Assembly (NCBI GenBank): GCA_021014325.1
Contig: CM037457.1
Location: forward strand, 9,552,538 to 9,616,537
Source: Plazaster borealis
Taxonomy: Eukaryota > Echinodermata > Asteroidea > Forcipulatida > Labidiasteridae
Direction: 5' to 3'
Length of the DNA stretch: 64,000 nucleotides
In this document: positions 36,906 through 48,979 of the stretch, piece by piece
Layout: every line of letters begins with the position of its first letter
Numbering within the stretch: the first letter of the stretch is position 1
The notes under the pieces: generated by a model
Database searches by the model: none
What the model was told of the DNA's origin: nothing
What the model saw: the letters and a program-made list of their open reading frames with translations, nothing else
Translations under genes and position numbers: made by a program

Positions 36906-37988
36906 GGCTTTTGCATGTCAACCACCAACCCTTTTTGTTTCAACTGGGCATGTCAAGGTTATAGACTTGTTCAAGTCTATGATGGTGGTTTTTTGTACAC
37001 CTGAAATAGCGCCCTCTTCTTGATTGACCTTCCGAACAGCATTTTGCAAGACCAATAATGCAGACAAAACTAAGCGCAATCTCAGACTTGAAACGGCAGG
37101 ATAGGTACTGCTGGCTCATCGTGTCTGTTTTTTGCTGGTTTATGTTGATTGGTTGGTCGTATAAAGTCTTTGACAGATCGACACTCATCATATTGACACA
37201 TTGACACATCATATTTCAAACAAGTCGACTGTTGGGAGGATGGAGGGTTACGATTATCGCAACTACCATGGGACTACCCTACTCCAGGGCTCAAATTTGG
37301 GGGGGAAATCCACAAAACCACATGTCTTGTTTCTCAAAATGTTTACTGGGCAAGAAATATTTTTGTTATGGGTATTAAGTATTTTTCATTACTCAATAGA
37401 ATTGAAAAGTCAACATTTGAACATAATTTGTTTCTGTTCAAGATATTATTATTATACACAGTGAGGTATTGTTTGAATTGAAAAACACAAGATCGCTGGA
37501 CTTGTGCAGTCATGAATTTACAGGCCCGATGCTAAAATCACTGGCCTCGGGCCTGCAATCCAGTGTAAAATTCGATCCCCTGCACTCTTGCCCTCCAAAT
37601 GAGATCAACAAAATGCACAAATGAATGTTTTGATACATTAAATAGACCCCCCAAATTATGTATTTCCCCACTTGCCCCCCCCAAATGAAAACGTCTGTTT
37701 ACACCACTAAGGGATTAGAGTGAGTCCATGGAGCTGTTGTAGGCTGGGCATGGTTACGCAATGGAGGAAGTTACGCTGACACTGACTGAGTATCAACATA
37801 ACCAAGACCCCTATGTACAACTGTTATAGATGAAAGCCCTGTAAACAATTGTTTTTGTCAATTCGTTTCAGGTCTTGTAAAATAATTTCTGGTCTTGCAA
37901 AAATGTTGAGCTATCAAGCAAGCCCCGTTTAAAGGCATCGTACACGTTTGGTAATTGTCAAAGACCAGTGTTCTCACTTGGTGTATCC

Positions 37989-38978
37989 TAGCCCACCTTG
38001 TTGAGCTGTAATGGCTCTCTTTTAACATCGGTCTTATAACACTCACCATTACAGCCCACCATCCATACATGTCTTAAACGCGTAGTTTAAAAGTACGAGC
38101 AAGTCGTACCTCTTTGATCGCAAATTTCTCCCACTTATAAACATCACATACTACTCCAACCTCCCTCACTTTGTTCCTTACATCCTTACAATTTTTGTCA
38201 CATATTCCAGGGCTCACCAAATGATGCCTTTGTCCAGATATGATGATTTGAAAATGGCAAAAAAAAAATGTGTACAAAAATTACATTGAAGTTCGTCTCG
38301 TAACGGGGCCTCCATTTAACTTCTGCTTCACTGCCTGTTGATCGTGAGAAAGTCAGGGCGCCCGGCTGTTCATGAATATGCACGAGCGAGGAAGCCTACA
38401 GCTTGCAAGCGCCGCGCGACGTCAGCTTATGCATATTCATGACTTGCCATGCACGCGCGCACACATCGAGCTCCGAAGTATGGCGTATTATGAATATGCA
38501 TCAGATGACGTCACGGGAAGCTGTAGTACTAGTACTACAGCTTCCCGTGACGTCATCTGATGCATATTCATAATACGCCATATAACACACGCGACAGATC
38601 AGCCGGGTGCCCTGACTTCTCACGATCAGCAGGCAGTGAATCATACGTAAGATGGCGGCCCTGCTTGCAGAAGAACTTCAATGTAATTTTTGTACACAAT
38701 TTTTTTTTGCCATTTTAAAATCATCATATCTGGACTAAGGCATCATTTGGTGAGCCCTGGAATATGTGACAAAAATTGTAAGGATGTAAGGAACAAAGTG
38801 AGGGAGGTTGGAGTAGTATGTGATGTTTATAAGTGGGAGAAATTTGCGATCAAAGAGGTACGACTTGCTCGTACTTTTAAACTACGCGTTTAAGACATGT
38901 ATGGATGGTGGGCTGTAATGGTGAGTGTTATAAGACCGATGTTAAAAGAGAGCCATTACAGCTCAACAAGGTGGGCTA
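37989..38978. mobile_element. 990-bp foldback element with 9-bp target duplication
   Basis: It begins TAGCCCACCTTGTTGAG and ends with the exact inverse, CTCAACAAGGTGGGCTA. GGTGTATCC occurs at 37980-37988 and again at 38979-38987, a 9-bp duplication within the host MITE. The arms are near-perfect inverted copies about 450 bases long. They converge on a palindrome around 38532 (gaagctgtagtactagtact). Both arms contain the same 67-codon frame (38074-38277 minus and 38690-38893 plus), simply because the arms mirror each other. Nine-base duplications with very long inverted repeats fit Mutator-like foldback elements. No transposase is present. Confidence 0.85.
38370..38600. promoter_or_regulatory. 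Promoter-like core of the foldback element: CRE-like and POU-like motifs
   Basis: The core holds TGACGTCA (full CRE palindrome) twice, within gatgacgtcacgg and its mirror, plus gacgtcag on the left only. ATGAATATGCA or its inverse occurs about four times (near 38371, 38432, 38490 and 38562), resembling POU-dimer sites. On the right arm AAGATGGCGGCC follows at 38650, a motif seen at vertebrate start codons with YY1 sites. Function is inferred from motif resemblance only. Confidence 0.4.
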
Positions 38979-41517
38979 GGTGTATCCCAACATATGCATA
39001 ATATAACAAGGCAAGCCTGTGAAAATTTGGGCTCAATTGGTCATCAAGTTGCAAGAAAATGATGAAAGAAAAAACACCCTTGTTGTACAAATTTGTGTGC
39101 TTTCAGATAGGAATAAAATGCTTCTAGCTAGAAGTCTTTTATTATTTTAGTGAGAAATTACCTCTTTCTCAAAAACTACGTTACTTCAGAGGGAGTCGTT
39201 TCTCACAATGTTTTATACTATCAACAGCTCTCCGTTACTTGTTACCAAGTCAGTTTTCATGCTAATATATATTTTGAGTAATTACCAAACGTGTACGATG
39301 CCTTTAAAAAAAAAACAAAAAAACAACATAAATAACAAATTTAAAAAAACTTGATCCTTGAATTAACCTGAACTCCAACCTCACAGGATTCACCCCCCCC
39401 CCCCCAACGCCACAAAGGCTAAAATATTGCCTAATGTAAGTACCTGTCTCCAAATTTTAAAACTCTGTTACATTTTTCGTCTTTAACAACTGTACACACG
39501 TCACACACGAGCTGGGCCATGGAGGAAAGAACCTCCATGGCTGGACACAATTTTAAGTCACGTGTATTTCGAAGTTGCCGCCACGCCGCAGAGTGAAGCA
39601 TTATTTGTGCTTAATTTTTACTGTTTTAAAATATCATATTCACCGCAAGTTCTCTTTCAAACGATGCTATAAGTAATGTTCAACTGACCTTGCTCACTTT
39701 GCTGTGGTTTTGTCCATCAAATTGTCCACAAAATGTGGAATAACTGCGGAGAAAATGTGGAGTATTTTGAAGTCGGCCATTTTGTCTGTCTAAAGAGGGC
39801 CGGCGGGCGCGGGCGGGCGCTCACATCATCACGCCACAAACAATTTGCATAGAGCGGCCGTGGTACAATATTTTAGGGGAAGACTTTTCACGTAAAGAGA
39901 AGGAGTGTGTAAAATAAAGATTTAGTGAGAAAACTTTGGGCTTTAAATTAAAATAAACATTGAAAAAACATTTCAGTTATTATACAGACTTTTTAAAAGA
40001 CGTTTGAGGAAGACTTAGCTTTGCGATTCACCTGCCATTCTTTCATGAACATCCCCATCGAAGAATGGATCAAACAAGCCTTTTCGGATCACGAGATTTT
40101 TGTCCAAAACAGGTTGGGAGAATTTAAAAGTACTTTTGCAAGTGTTAAGCCATTTAAAAGTTTACAAATTCTCCCAACTTCAAGCAAAAGAATAAAGCTA
40201 TGAAGAAGATGGACGGAGACCCCGGCGATGCAGATTGGCTGAACGGGGCGTGGGGGTAGCAGGCGGAGCCAGCATTTTTTCACTGGGGAGGGGGGGGGGG
40301 GGGGGGGTTGGGCGGGTAGGGCCATGTTTTTTATGGCGGGTGTGTGTCATGTTTTTTGTTTGTGCATTACATGTATCTGTATTTTTCTTTCGCTGAGGGG
40401 ATACCCGGAAAGGGGGGTGGCACTTGAATCTTGACTCCCCAATAACATTTTTTCAGATTTTTCTGAGGGCCAAACAAAAATCGGAAATCAGACTTAAGCA
40501 GGAATAATATCATGACTGCCTGGTGCTACCATCCGTCACCTCCCCCCAACCCCCATCAACCTTTCTACAGACAACAAAATAAAGAAGACAAGTCAGTTTT
40601 TCTTTCTCTTAGATATGAGATGACATTAATTTATTATGACTTCTTACTGCTGTACAGACAAGTCACAGCTACTATTTTCACAAGCTCCAGTGCTGCAACA
40701 TAACTCAGTAATCAGACTTTTTAAACAACAAGAATGTACAAATTGACATGTTATGGTATTAGATATTCATAAATAATTTCACTAAGGCCTCCTGATGGGG
40801 GCTGATGGTTGTGGCTGAGGGAACAATCATTTCCAGAAAATGCTGAATATTTTCGACTGCCTATTTGTTGGGTTTAAATAAGTGATCTGTGTACATATTG
40901 GTGAGAGATATATTTTTACTCTTAAAATTTGTTTAGAATTTGGTTTCTTTATGGCCTCAAATAAGTTCTCAGATTTGATAAACTTGAGTGGGCAGGAGAC
41001 GGAAAATATCCGACCAAGGACCCTCGGTCAGAGTCCTTGGTCAGATTTTCTCATAAACAATTCCATGGAAATGGGTAAAATCAAACCATGGAAATGATAT
41101 AAATGTAGGACATTTCCAGGGTATTGGTTTGTTCGGGATGGAGCCATGCAGTATACAATATACAATCAATTTAGGGCACAGTGCTTCACTTCAAAGAGGA
41201 AGTTGCCTTCCAAAGCAATTGGTCACATGAACCTCATGCTCCTTTTCTGTCCCCAACTTTCCGGTTCGCTATGGAAAAAAAATAAAAAGAAGAAAATAAT
41301 CCCCCAAACTCTGCCTGTTCTTTTGAGTGTGTAAATCTGTTCTTTCATATCACGCCAGGCTTGTACTGAAATATTTACTTTAATGATACAACTTACAATC
41401 CAATTAACTATGTTTGACCTGGGAGTAATCTCACAGAGCTGCTTAGCCTCATGTACACTGCTAAGCAAAAATAACTGGGTATCCGTAATAAACAAGTTGC
41501 CTGTGAATTATTTGTTT

Positions 41518-41575
41518 TCAGCAAGGTATCGGAAAGTACCAAGAATACAGTGCTTAGGACACATCAGGTTAAAAA
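41518..41575 (+). mobile_element. SINE family D body fragment
   Basis: cagcaaggtatcggaaagta, then agtgcttaggacacatcagg, corresponds to the body of the copy at 1078-1225 with no tRNA head. Confidence 0.5.
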
Positions 41576-41673
41576 CAAAAATAATAAGATGGTATTCACT
41601 TAGGAATATGCAAGTAGCAGTTAACCCAAATCTGCTAAGAAACATTGCCTTCACTAATAACTGACTGCCTACA

Positions 41674-41867
41674 GAACCCAATTTCATAGAGCTGCTTAAG
41701 CACAAAAATTAGCTGAGCATAACAAAATTACGCTTACCAGAATAAGGTTACCAGCCAAACTACCGTGTCACAAGTACACTTTGTGACTGGTATCCTGCTC
41801 ATTTATGCTTAGCAGAAAATTGTTAAGCAATATTTTCTGCTTAAGCAGCTCTATGAAATTGGGCCCA
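41674..41867. mobile_element. Palindromic MITE, GGGCCCAATTTCATA type
   Basis: agaacccaatttcatagagc mirrors gctctatgaaattgggccca. The interior has cttaccagaataaggttacc, very close to the copy at 20133. Confidence 0.75.
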
Positions 41868-42497
41868 GCTGAGAATACATTGTTTTTGATACACCTTATG
41901 GACCTTATGCATTGATGTAATCCCGGCAGCATTTTAGAAATAAGATTATTCAAAACAATGGAAATGCACAACTACATGTGTAAGTGAAGTGTACATGATG
42001 ATTCATTTTAGAGACCCCTTGCATACGACATCACACTCTCAAACAGCGCCCTCACTAAGGCAAAAGGAGGCAGCTCATTGGACGATAGCTGTTCTTGGTG
42101 TGTAAAAACGTGCACGTGACCTCAGAGTACCAGCAGCATTGCGGTTATGCAAGGGACCTCTATTCCAACAACTTGCGATTAGAAGCCATTTTGTGTAAAA
42201 AAAACCAACGCATTGGCGAATACAGGGTTCCAGCCTAGTCTGCCCATTGGGTTGTGCTGCATTTGGACCGAAAATGGTGTCCAGCAACCATGTGACCGAA
42301 GAAAAAAAAATGTTTCCTCTACTTTGCAACTCTCTCAATACACAGCTCTGGTGACGGCATAATGCATAAGGTCTATAAAGAGCACTAGAGGACTTTCACT
42401 TTCGTTTAAATACTACATTGTACGGCACAGAGGAAGAATTCTACTTTGGCTATGAAGACCTCCAACGATGTTAACACAATGGGAGCCTTTTGGGGAC

Positions 42498-42610
42498 ACT
42501 AGGTGGCAGCAGACTTAACAGGGAAATTCATTGTCTCGGAAATGTGTACATGCTCAGAAGTTCCGTAAACAATTGACATTGGTATGTCTGGGGGCCATCT
42601 AGCATTCCAC
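42498..42610. mobile_element. Hairpin MITE with CTAGGTGGCAGCAGAC end, second copy
   Basis: The left arm actaggtggcagcagactta is well kept. The right arm is eroded (gtctgggggccatctag). The inner tgctcagaa and gtaaacaat match the first copy. Confidence 0.7.
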
Positions 42611-43320
42611 AGTTTCCCATTGCCTTACTTTTGTATAACCCCGACTGGCTTGAAACTGACTTTACTCTTAGGTGCCTATCATGAACATCTAAAATTCTAC
42701 CCAACACTCTCTAGTTTGGCTGCGTTTGTTATTATAAAAATCATAAAATCGTACACGCCCTAAAAATGGAGACAAACTTCGTCAGATCAACAGAGCTGGT
42801 AAACAAGAATTCACAGTCCTACTCATTGAAATCAAAGTCTGCCTTTCACTGAAAAACTAGTGGAATATTCCGCAACATTCAGCAATCTACTATAAATACT
42901 AATCAAAGCATTTCTTAAAAATTAAAACATAATACCCGTTTGGTTGGGGGAAACTATGAGAGTTATTTGTGAGCAAAAATATTTATAAATAATTCCTCTT
43001 AAAGTAATTTGAGGGAATAAAATCCTTCTCCGAACAACTTATAGTAAGCTGATCAAAGAGACCAATCATAAAAACAGTGTATTATTTGTTTACAAATACA
43101 AGTCCAATTTACATGAAATAAGACTATATTATACATAAGAATCAATGATTGATGAAGCAGTCTGTAGATAAAGATAATAACATTGTGGGACTTCAATTCC
43201 CTGCCCTTGGCCCTATTCTGGTGTCCCATCAAAATATTGCAATAGAAATTTCAGTTTTTGAATGGAAGTACAGTTCTTATGCAAAATGGTAGTCTTGGTG
43301 CAATACGCTGTTGATAGATG

Positions 43321-43409
43321 ATAGAGGGCGTTGTTAGGAAAACCTGACTTAATCCATCACCCAAGGGCCACCATATGGGTTTGTGGCACCCAGAGAACGC
43401 CCTCTATCG
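43321..43409. repeat. Inverted repeat with CGCCCTCTAT ends
   Basis: atagagggcgttgttagg is mirrored by gagaacgccctctatcgg. The same cgccctctatcgg also occurs at about 32821, so it belongs to a dispersed family. Confidence 0.5.
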
Positions 43410-46400
43410 GTGGAACTGTCGCAATATGTATGTAGTGGTTAGTGTGCATGGTTTTACTAACAACAGCAACATAAGAACTTCTTGCACCAAGACTAGCAAA
43501 ACTGCCTTGTTCCCTTGTCCCAAATTCCTGGGCAGTTATCTTATGACATTCAGAATGCATTTAAAACATAAATCATAAAAATTATCAAACATGAGATAAA
43601 AAACTTGTAAATTGGCTCAAACAATCAGTAACCGGAAATGTTATTTTCTTTCTCCTAGCATTCTTATTTATCAAAGGATGACAAACAAAACAATTGGTTC
43701 AACTGCACAAACCACAGCATGGCTGTATTTGTTCAAAGATCCAAATAAATTATTAGACCTTTGCATCCACTTACAGGTTCCCCATAAAGAAGTGACTCCT
43801 TCCAAAAATGACAACTTGTGGGAATAACTTTCGGTAAAATTTTGATGGACTCTGTTTATCCAATTTGAATGATAATTCATAATTCGTCTCAATGTTTGGG
43901 GTGTTAGCTTAAGTGGGCACAGTCTTCACTGTGACGTTGAAAGACAATGTCTGAAAAAAATACCATAAACTGTGCCGTCAAGAGTTATCTTCATGAACAG
44001 TGAAAATTACCATCCCCCCCAACAAAAAAAACAGCCATGGAAAAATCTCCACCTTTTTAATGAATATTGATTGTCTCTTATTAAATACAATTAAAACTTC
44101 TCTATTACACCGATATTATTAAAAGTGACTGTTTGACCGGCAAACTCAAATTGTCCCTGCAGGAAAAAAAGAAGTACATTTCTGCACACTAAAAATGTGA
44201 ACATCTCACATTAGTACTGTTTACTACTTGGCATGTGCTAGCCCTGAAGTTTTAAAGAGGAAGTGAAATTTATTAATCTATTTTATGAAAGTGATTTTTT
44301 TGTCCTTCTACATTCATAAGAAAATGCTTTGATACACTCCGACATGAAATGCTCTGTGCTAACAGTTTCAACTTCTTACCATCAGTTTCAATGAGTTTGT
44401 AAGCAGCTCAATTTGTTCTTCAATTAACAATAAATATCAACCCCTGTTGCAATGAAGCAACGCATATCTTGTCAAAGTCCACAGGTTTTGAGTTAATGCT
44501 ACAGGATTTAGAACGGCTCAGCATTGATATACAGTGGGTTAAGGCTAACAACTGTAAGAGCCACCAAAGCACAGAGCATTAAGTACTCATTAAAATATCC
44601 CACACTTTAATCTTTCCATGTAAACTATGCAGTCTGCAGATGCAACGCTTAAATGTTATCGAAGTTGATTAATATCTCTTCCAAAAATGGGGAGCATGGT
44701 TATAAAAAAAAAGCAAAAACTTATTCAATTTCCCCGACTCCAGAATGCAGCTTGCTGAATGAACCTTAAAACCTAATATTAGTTAAGCATGATCGTCAAA
44801 ACATTCAAACTGAATCATTCTTGGGCCACACTATCCATTTGTATTTCTCAATGAAAGATCAAACTAGAAAGCGTGTTTGCTTCTTATTTTTAATTCATCT
44901 TTATATAAAAAAATCCATCAACAAATGCCTCGTTTGGGTTGGAAATGCACCCCGGTGAACTCTTCCTTTTCAATTTTGCAGCAGCCACCTTGACATTGCG
45001 ACAGAGCACCTGTGTCATGCCCATCACCCAAATCAAATAACTTGATTCATTCACAATCGATACCTCTACCCCGGCGACGGGGCAGCAGGCAGCCATGAAT
45101 TGTTGCACACACAGCACGTACACTGTTCACGCTATAATGATATTCAGATTGCACAAGGAGATAAAGAGACTGATGGCGGGCTGGAGGGGAGTTACATGAT
45201 GAGCCTTATATTGCAGGTGTATCTCAATACTTTATGACGCAGTGTAGGTCTTCAGCCTTTCCGTGCACTGCACTAGTAGCTGTTGAGCACGATTATGCAC
45301 AACAAAAATGGCGACACCGGCTGTGTGTCTATGTTTGTACATCATCGAGCTGTGATCGAAGACATGCAATCTAGAAATTAACAACACCCAAAGCTGTGTT
45401 ATTAACTTCCCTTGGTTATTGGCTTGGACCAGGGTCAAAAAATCTCATTTATTTTATGATTTTTTTTGTACAGGTATGTCTATCGTTGCACAACATTAAG
45501 AGAAGCTTGGCAGTGAATGTTTTTCTGAGTTTTGTTTTCTTCTTGTGGATTTTTTTTCTTCCAAGCACTTTTGAGTCATGATTTCTGGTTAATGGAAGAT
45601 GTTAAAAGAAGTGTTTCTAATGACAAACAATCCTTTGATGATTAATCTGTAATCCATCATCAATGTCTCTCAATGACTCTCAAGAAAAACTTTGCTTTCC
45701 AAAAACAATTGAGATAATTAAAAGAAAAAAACAAACCACTCTTTGCGTTTAGAATTACAAATTCCGTAGCACTTGAAAGTTGTCAACACACGACTGCAAG
45801 ATTTGACCGTCATGGATTCTTTTCAAACATGTATGTGCAGTTAATTGCTCCCGACAGGAAGGTCATAATACAAGACCTTCTCAAGACAAGACCTTCTCAA
45901 GATTGCAAACACTTTTCTGAGGTTGACTGTGTGTTTGGGGCACAGCTCAATGATGCACACTCATTTGACTTGGTAACCACGGTTACTACATACAACATCA
46001 TCAGTTAAAGAAACTTGCATTCATCTAATTTTCTGTATAGCTAGTCACATCTTGTGTATATCCTACAATTACATTAACACATTTCGTAAAACAGATACAC
46101 TTTACATTATTTCATATGAACAATAATACTGAGTTACTGTTCTGCATTAAGATATATATCTAGATTTTTTTTTATATAATATGTAATAATTTATACAAAG
46201 ATAATATATATAAACAGACTTTGTAACCAACGGTGACTTTATTACCCATATGTAGGTAATAGCGTTACAAGTAATGTAATGTTAGTCACGGTCAGTGTCA
46301 TAGACTGTCACTGTCACAGGTTCATTTCATTTAGATATATAACATTGTAAGTTATTTCTTTCAAACTTATTTGAAGCCCAATATCATGGCTCTGTTAACT

Positions 46401-46624
46401 CCATGCAGGAAAGAAGTGATTGAAGAAAAGATGTGCTCATAGGAAAGCTCACTTTACATATAGTAATTATTTGTTTGTACACTGCTTCCTTGAATACTTT
46501 TCATTAATTGTTAAAACAGTCTAGTAAAGAAAAAAAGATCAATCCATTCAGCTCTACCTCTTAGTGACTCAACCAATTGCAACTGCCAGTGCAGATCTGA
46601 GAGTCCAACATGCTCAAGTCCTTT

Positions 46625-46875
46625 TGGGTTGAACAAAGAAAAATTGACTAGAGTGGGACTTCAACCAGCAACCTCCAGATTAACATGCCGGCGCTCTACC
46701 AACTGAGCTATCTAGCCATCTAGCCCTATTGTTGGCAGTCTTCCTATTTCGTCAATATCGATTGGGGTGCCAGTCAGAAGCCATTCAACATGTAACTGCT
46801 GTGTAGCCAGAGATCACACCCAAGTTTAAGATACAACCCAGGAAGCGGCACCAGAGGGAATCACCTTAAAGGGGA
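46625..46875 (-). mobile_element. SINE-like family C with an internal tRNA module
   Basis: On the minus strand a conserved 130-base segment (ggtgattccctctggtgccg onward) precedes the tRNA-like module gctcagttggtagagcgccg, with tgttaat in the anticodon loop and ctggttgaagtccca as box B. It then ends ttgttcaacccaaaag. The copy at 55730-55985 has the same order. Confidence 0.65.
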
Positions 46876-46900
46876 TGCAACTTTTTATTTCAAATATGAA

Positions 46901-46975
46901 GTAATAAACCACAAGGGAAACTGACTGTTAAATTATTTAAAATTAACCCAGTAAGTTTCCCTTGTGGTTTATTAC
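46901..46975. repeat. Perfect 22-base hairpin
   Basis: The arm gtaataaaccacaagggaaa plus ct (46901-46922) has its exact inverse at 46954-46975, with a 31-base AT-rich loop. Confidence 0.9.
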
Positions 46976-48241
46976 TTGATGTTCAAATCCTGTTACAAAA
47001 TTAAACAAGCTGCCCCCACCCCCTTTGGATTACTGCGTTGTGCATTCTGGGTGTGGTGTGGTGTATTGCTTTGCAGAGCAAACTGTCTCAAACTCTCTCC
47101 ACGCGGTAGCCATTGGTGGACATTCCCTTTAGTACGCAGAGCTTAATGGATGTGTTTACTCCGCACTAAACTTGTTTGCCAGAATATTGTGATTCTACGA
47201 GAAGAACGCTGCATTAAGCAAAGAGCCAATTATGATATTGAGCCCCAGTGTGTTTGTTCACAATCATGTTTACAAGAGCAGCTCAGCTGTTTGATGTCGG
47301 GATACCAACAGAAACTCACCAGCTGCACAGTGGTGTCTTGGAAACTTTTCAAGACTTTGGAGTAAGCAGAGTAAAACTGACTGAAATCTTGTGCTTTGTG
47401 AGAATTGTCATTCAATGATTAATAGCATCTTAGTGCTTTAACCACAAATAGTTATTTGAATAGTTAGTCAGAGGCTGGGCCAGTGAACACCAGTGATTGT
47501 CAAAGCTAACATCACAGACACATATTCAGGTTGTGTATTGCAACCTCCAGCTTGGTCATACCCCTGGTACCCGTGGGCCATTATTCACATCCGATGGAAA
47601 TTTTGTTTCTCCTGTTTGGAGTCTTTCAAGTAAATGCAAAAGCTTGCCCTACACTATGCAGCAATACTCTCATTAGTCTGAGGAATTTCAAACTGAGTGT
47701 TCATTTGTAATCAAGCAAGTCATTGTACCAGACATTATGAATAAATTTAACTCACCACATGACTTGTTGATAGTGGCTTGATAGGTTGCACACTGGCCCA
47801 ATGAGCCCAAACTAGTCTTTCTAAAAGGCGGACAAGTTACAAGTCCTTGCACTTCTGTTCAGTCAATTACACATTTTGCTCACTCCATACTTTGGCTATA
47901 ACTCAAGTTGACTGATAGTTAATAACATTTATGATTAAAAAACAGGGGCTATGGTGTGTGAAATAACAGGTATTCAATTTTCCCTTTTGGGAGCATTTAT
48001 TGGTTGCGATATTGGGTACAAAAATGATGTTGGAGAAATGGATCTCAAGTTGAGTTCACACTCCAGGTCACTGGAGACTTCAAAAAGAGGTAGACTATTA
48101 CGGCAACTCAAATGGTTGTTGCCTAAAAAACTCTGCATTGGCAGTGTTTGTTTGTATCTGTACAAGGACCTCTTATTTCACATTTTTTTCTTTTTAACAA
48201 TTTTCAATTATCCAACTTTGTTTTCTCTTCTTCAAATGAAG

Positions 48242-48397
48242 CCCACAAAATGTCTCCCTCTCTTGACTGTTTATCATTATACAATAATTTCAATTTTGAA
48301 GATTTGGCATCGGCAGTCATGGCGACTGCTTCCCATTTTCACAACATCAACGATGCTTACCAGAAAACAGCAAGAATCACTTACGTGGAAGTTTCAG
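48242..48397 (+). CDS. Candidate exon of an unidentified gene
   Basis: A pyrimidine-rich tract (ttgttttctcttcttcaaatgaag) precedes an open segment of 156 bases that ends TTTCAG|GTGATG, a good donor. It encodes a normal-looking mix of residues beginning Ala-His-Lys-Met-Ser-Pro-Ser-Leu and including FEDLASAVMATASHFHNIND, then Thr-Tyr-Val-Glu-Val-Ser. I do not recognise the family. Against it: an overlapping frame is open longer (47951-48490), the donor sits against a palindromic MITE fragment, and no partner exon is seen. It lies beyond the 3' end of the RhoGAP gene on the opposite strand, so it would be a different gene. Confidence 0.3.
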
Positions 48398-48404
48398 GTG
48401 ATGA

Positions 48405-48540
48405 AGCTGCTTAGCGACAAATTTTATCTGCTGAGCGAAAAATTATCTGGGAAACCAGTCAAAAGCAATACAAGGCAGTATGGCTGGTAACCCTTTTCTG
48501 CTTAGTGAATTTGTGTGCTTTTATGAAATCGAGTCCTGGC
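48405..48540. mobile_element. Partial palindromic MITE
   Basis: agctgcttagcgacaaattt, gggaaaccagtcaaaagcaa and ttatgaaatcgagtcctgg match the right two thirds of the family. The outer left end is missing. Confidence 0.55.
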
Positions 48541-48979
48541 AGAACTTCCATCATCAGTGATACTTTACTAATGGTAAAGTATTTCTATACAAATGGTGCA
48601 GAAATATAATTATGTTGAAACATCACAGTGTAATTATTACAATATACAAATACTGAAACAAGACTCACATCCCAATGGAGCGAATCCAAATGAGAAAGAG
48701 GTGAATTTGAAATTGCCAGATACTTCCATAGAAATTTATAATCGTAAACAGAAAGAAAACAAATGAGTAACCATGAGGTAAATTTGTACTTCAAGTGGAA
48801 CCTGCATGGGAACAAACGTCAAAGGCTTTTGCCAAGACAACTTGAGCAATCGACTTGGCATTTGCCTTTAACAGTCCCGGAAAGATATCCGATAGACATT
48901 GCACTGTCCTCAAAGTTAGCCTTCAATTTAAGCATTCCTGCCTTGCTCGGTTTTAGGACATCATTCAAGGCAAGACATT

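Larger units (their letters stand above)
37933..39303. mobile_element. TTAA-flanked MITE family 1, interrupted by a foldback element
   Basis: The ends are AGGCATCGTACACGTTTGG and its inverse CCAAACGTGTACGATGCCT, flanked by TTAA at 37929-37932 and 39304-39307. Removing the 990-bp foldback element and one 9-bp duplication leaves 372 bp, matching the 368-bp intact copy at 54628-54995. A TTAA duplication suggests a piggyBac- or Kolobok-like origin. There is no coding capacity. Confidence 0.85.
39310..46620. other. Unassigned, gene-poor stretch right of the nested transposons
   Basis: Listed MITEs apart, the sequence is AT-rich with no supported gene. The minus-strand frame at 44890-45123 has a balanced composition but no splice context or family match that I can name. 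Confidence 0.4.

Noticed and set aside
38074..38893. Two nearly identical 67-codon frames on opposite strands as evidence of a conserved protein
   Set aside because: The frames lie in the mirrored arms of the foldback element, so identity follows from DNA symmetry, not from selection on protein.
46660..46735. Functional tRNA gene (Asn-like anticodon loop) on the minus strand
   Set aside because: The acceptor stem does not pair, and the module sits inside a repeated 250-base unit also found at 55730-55985.
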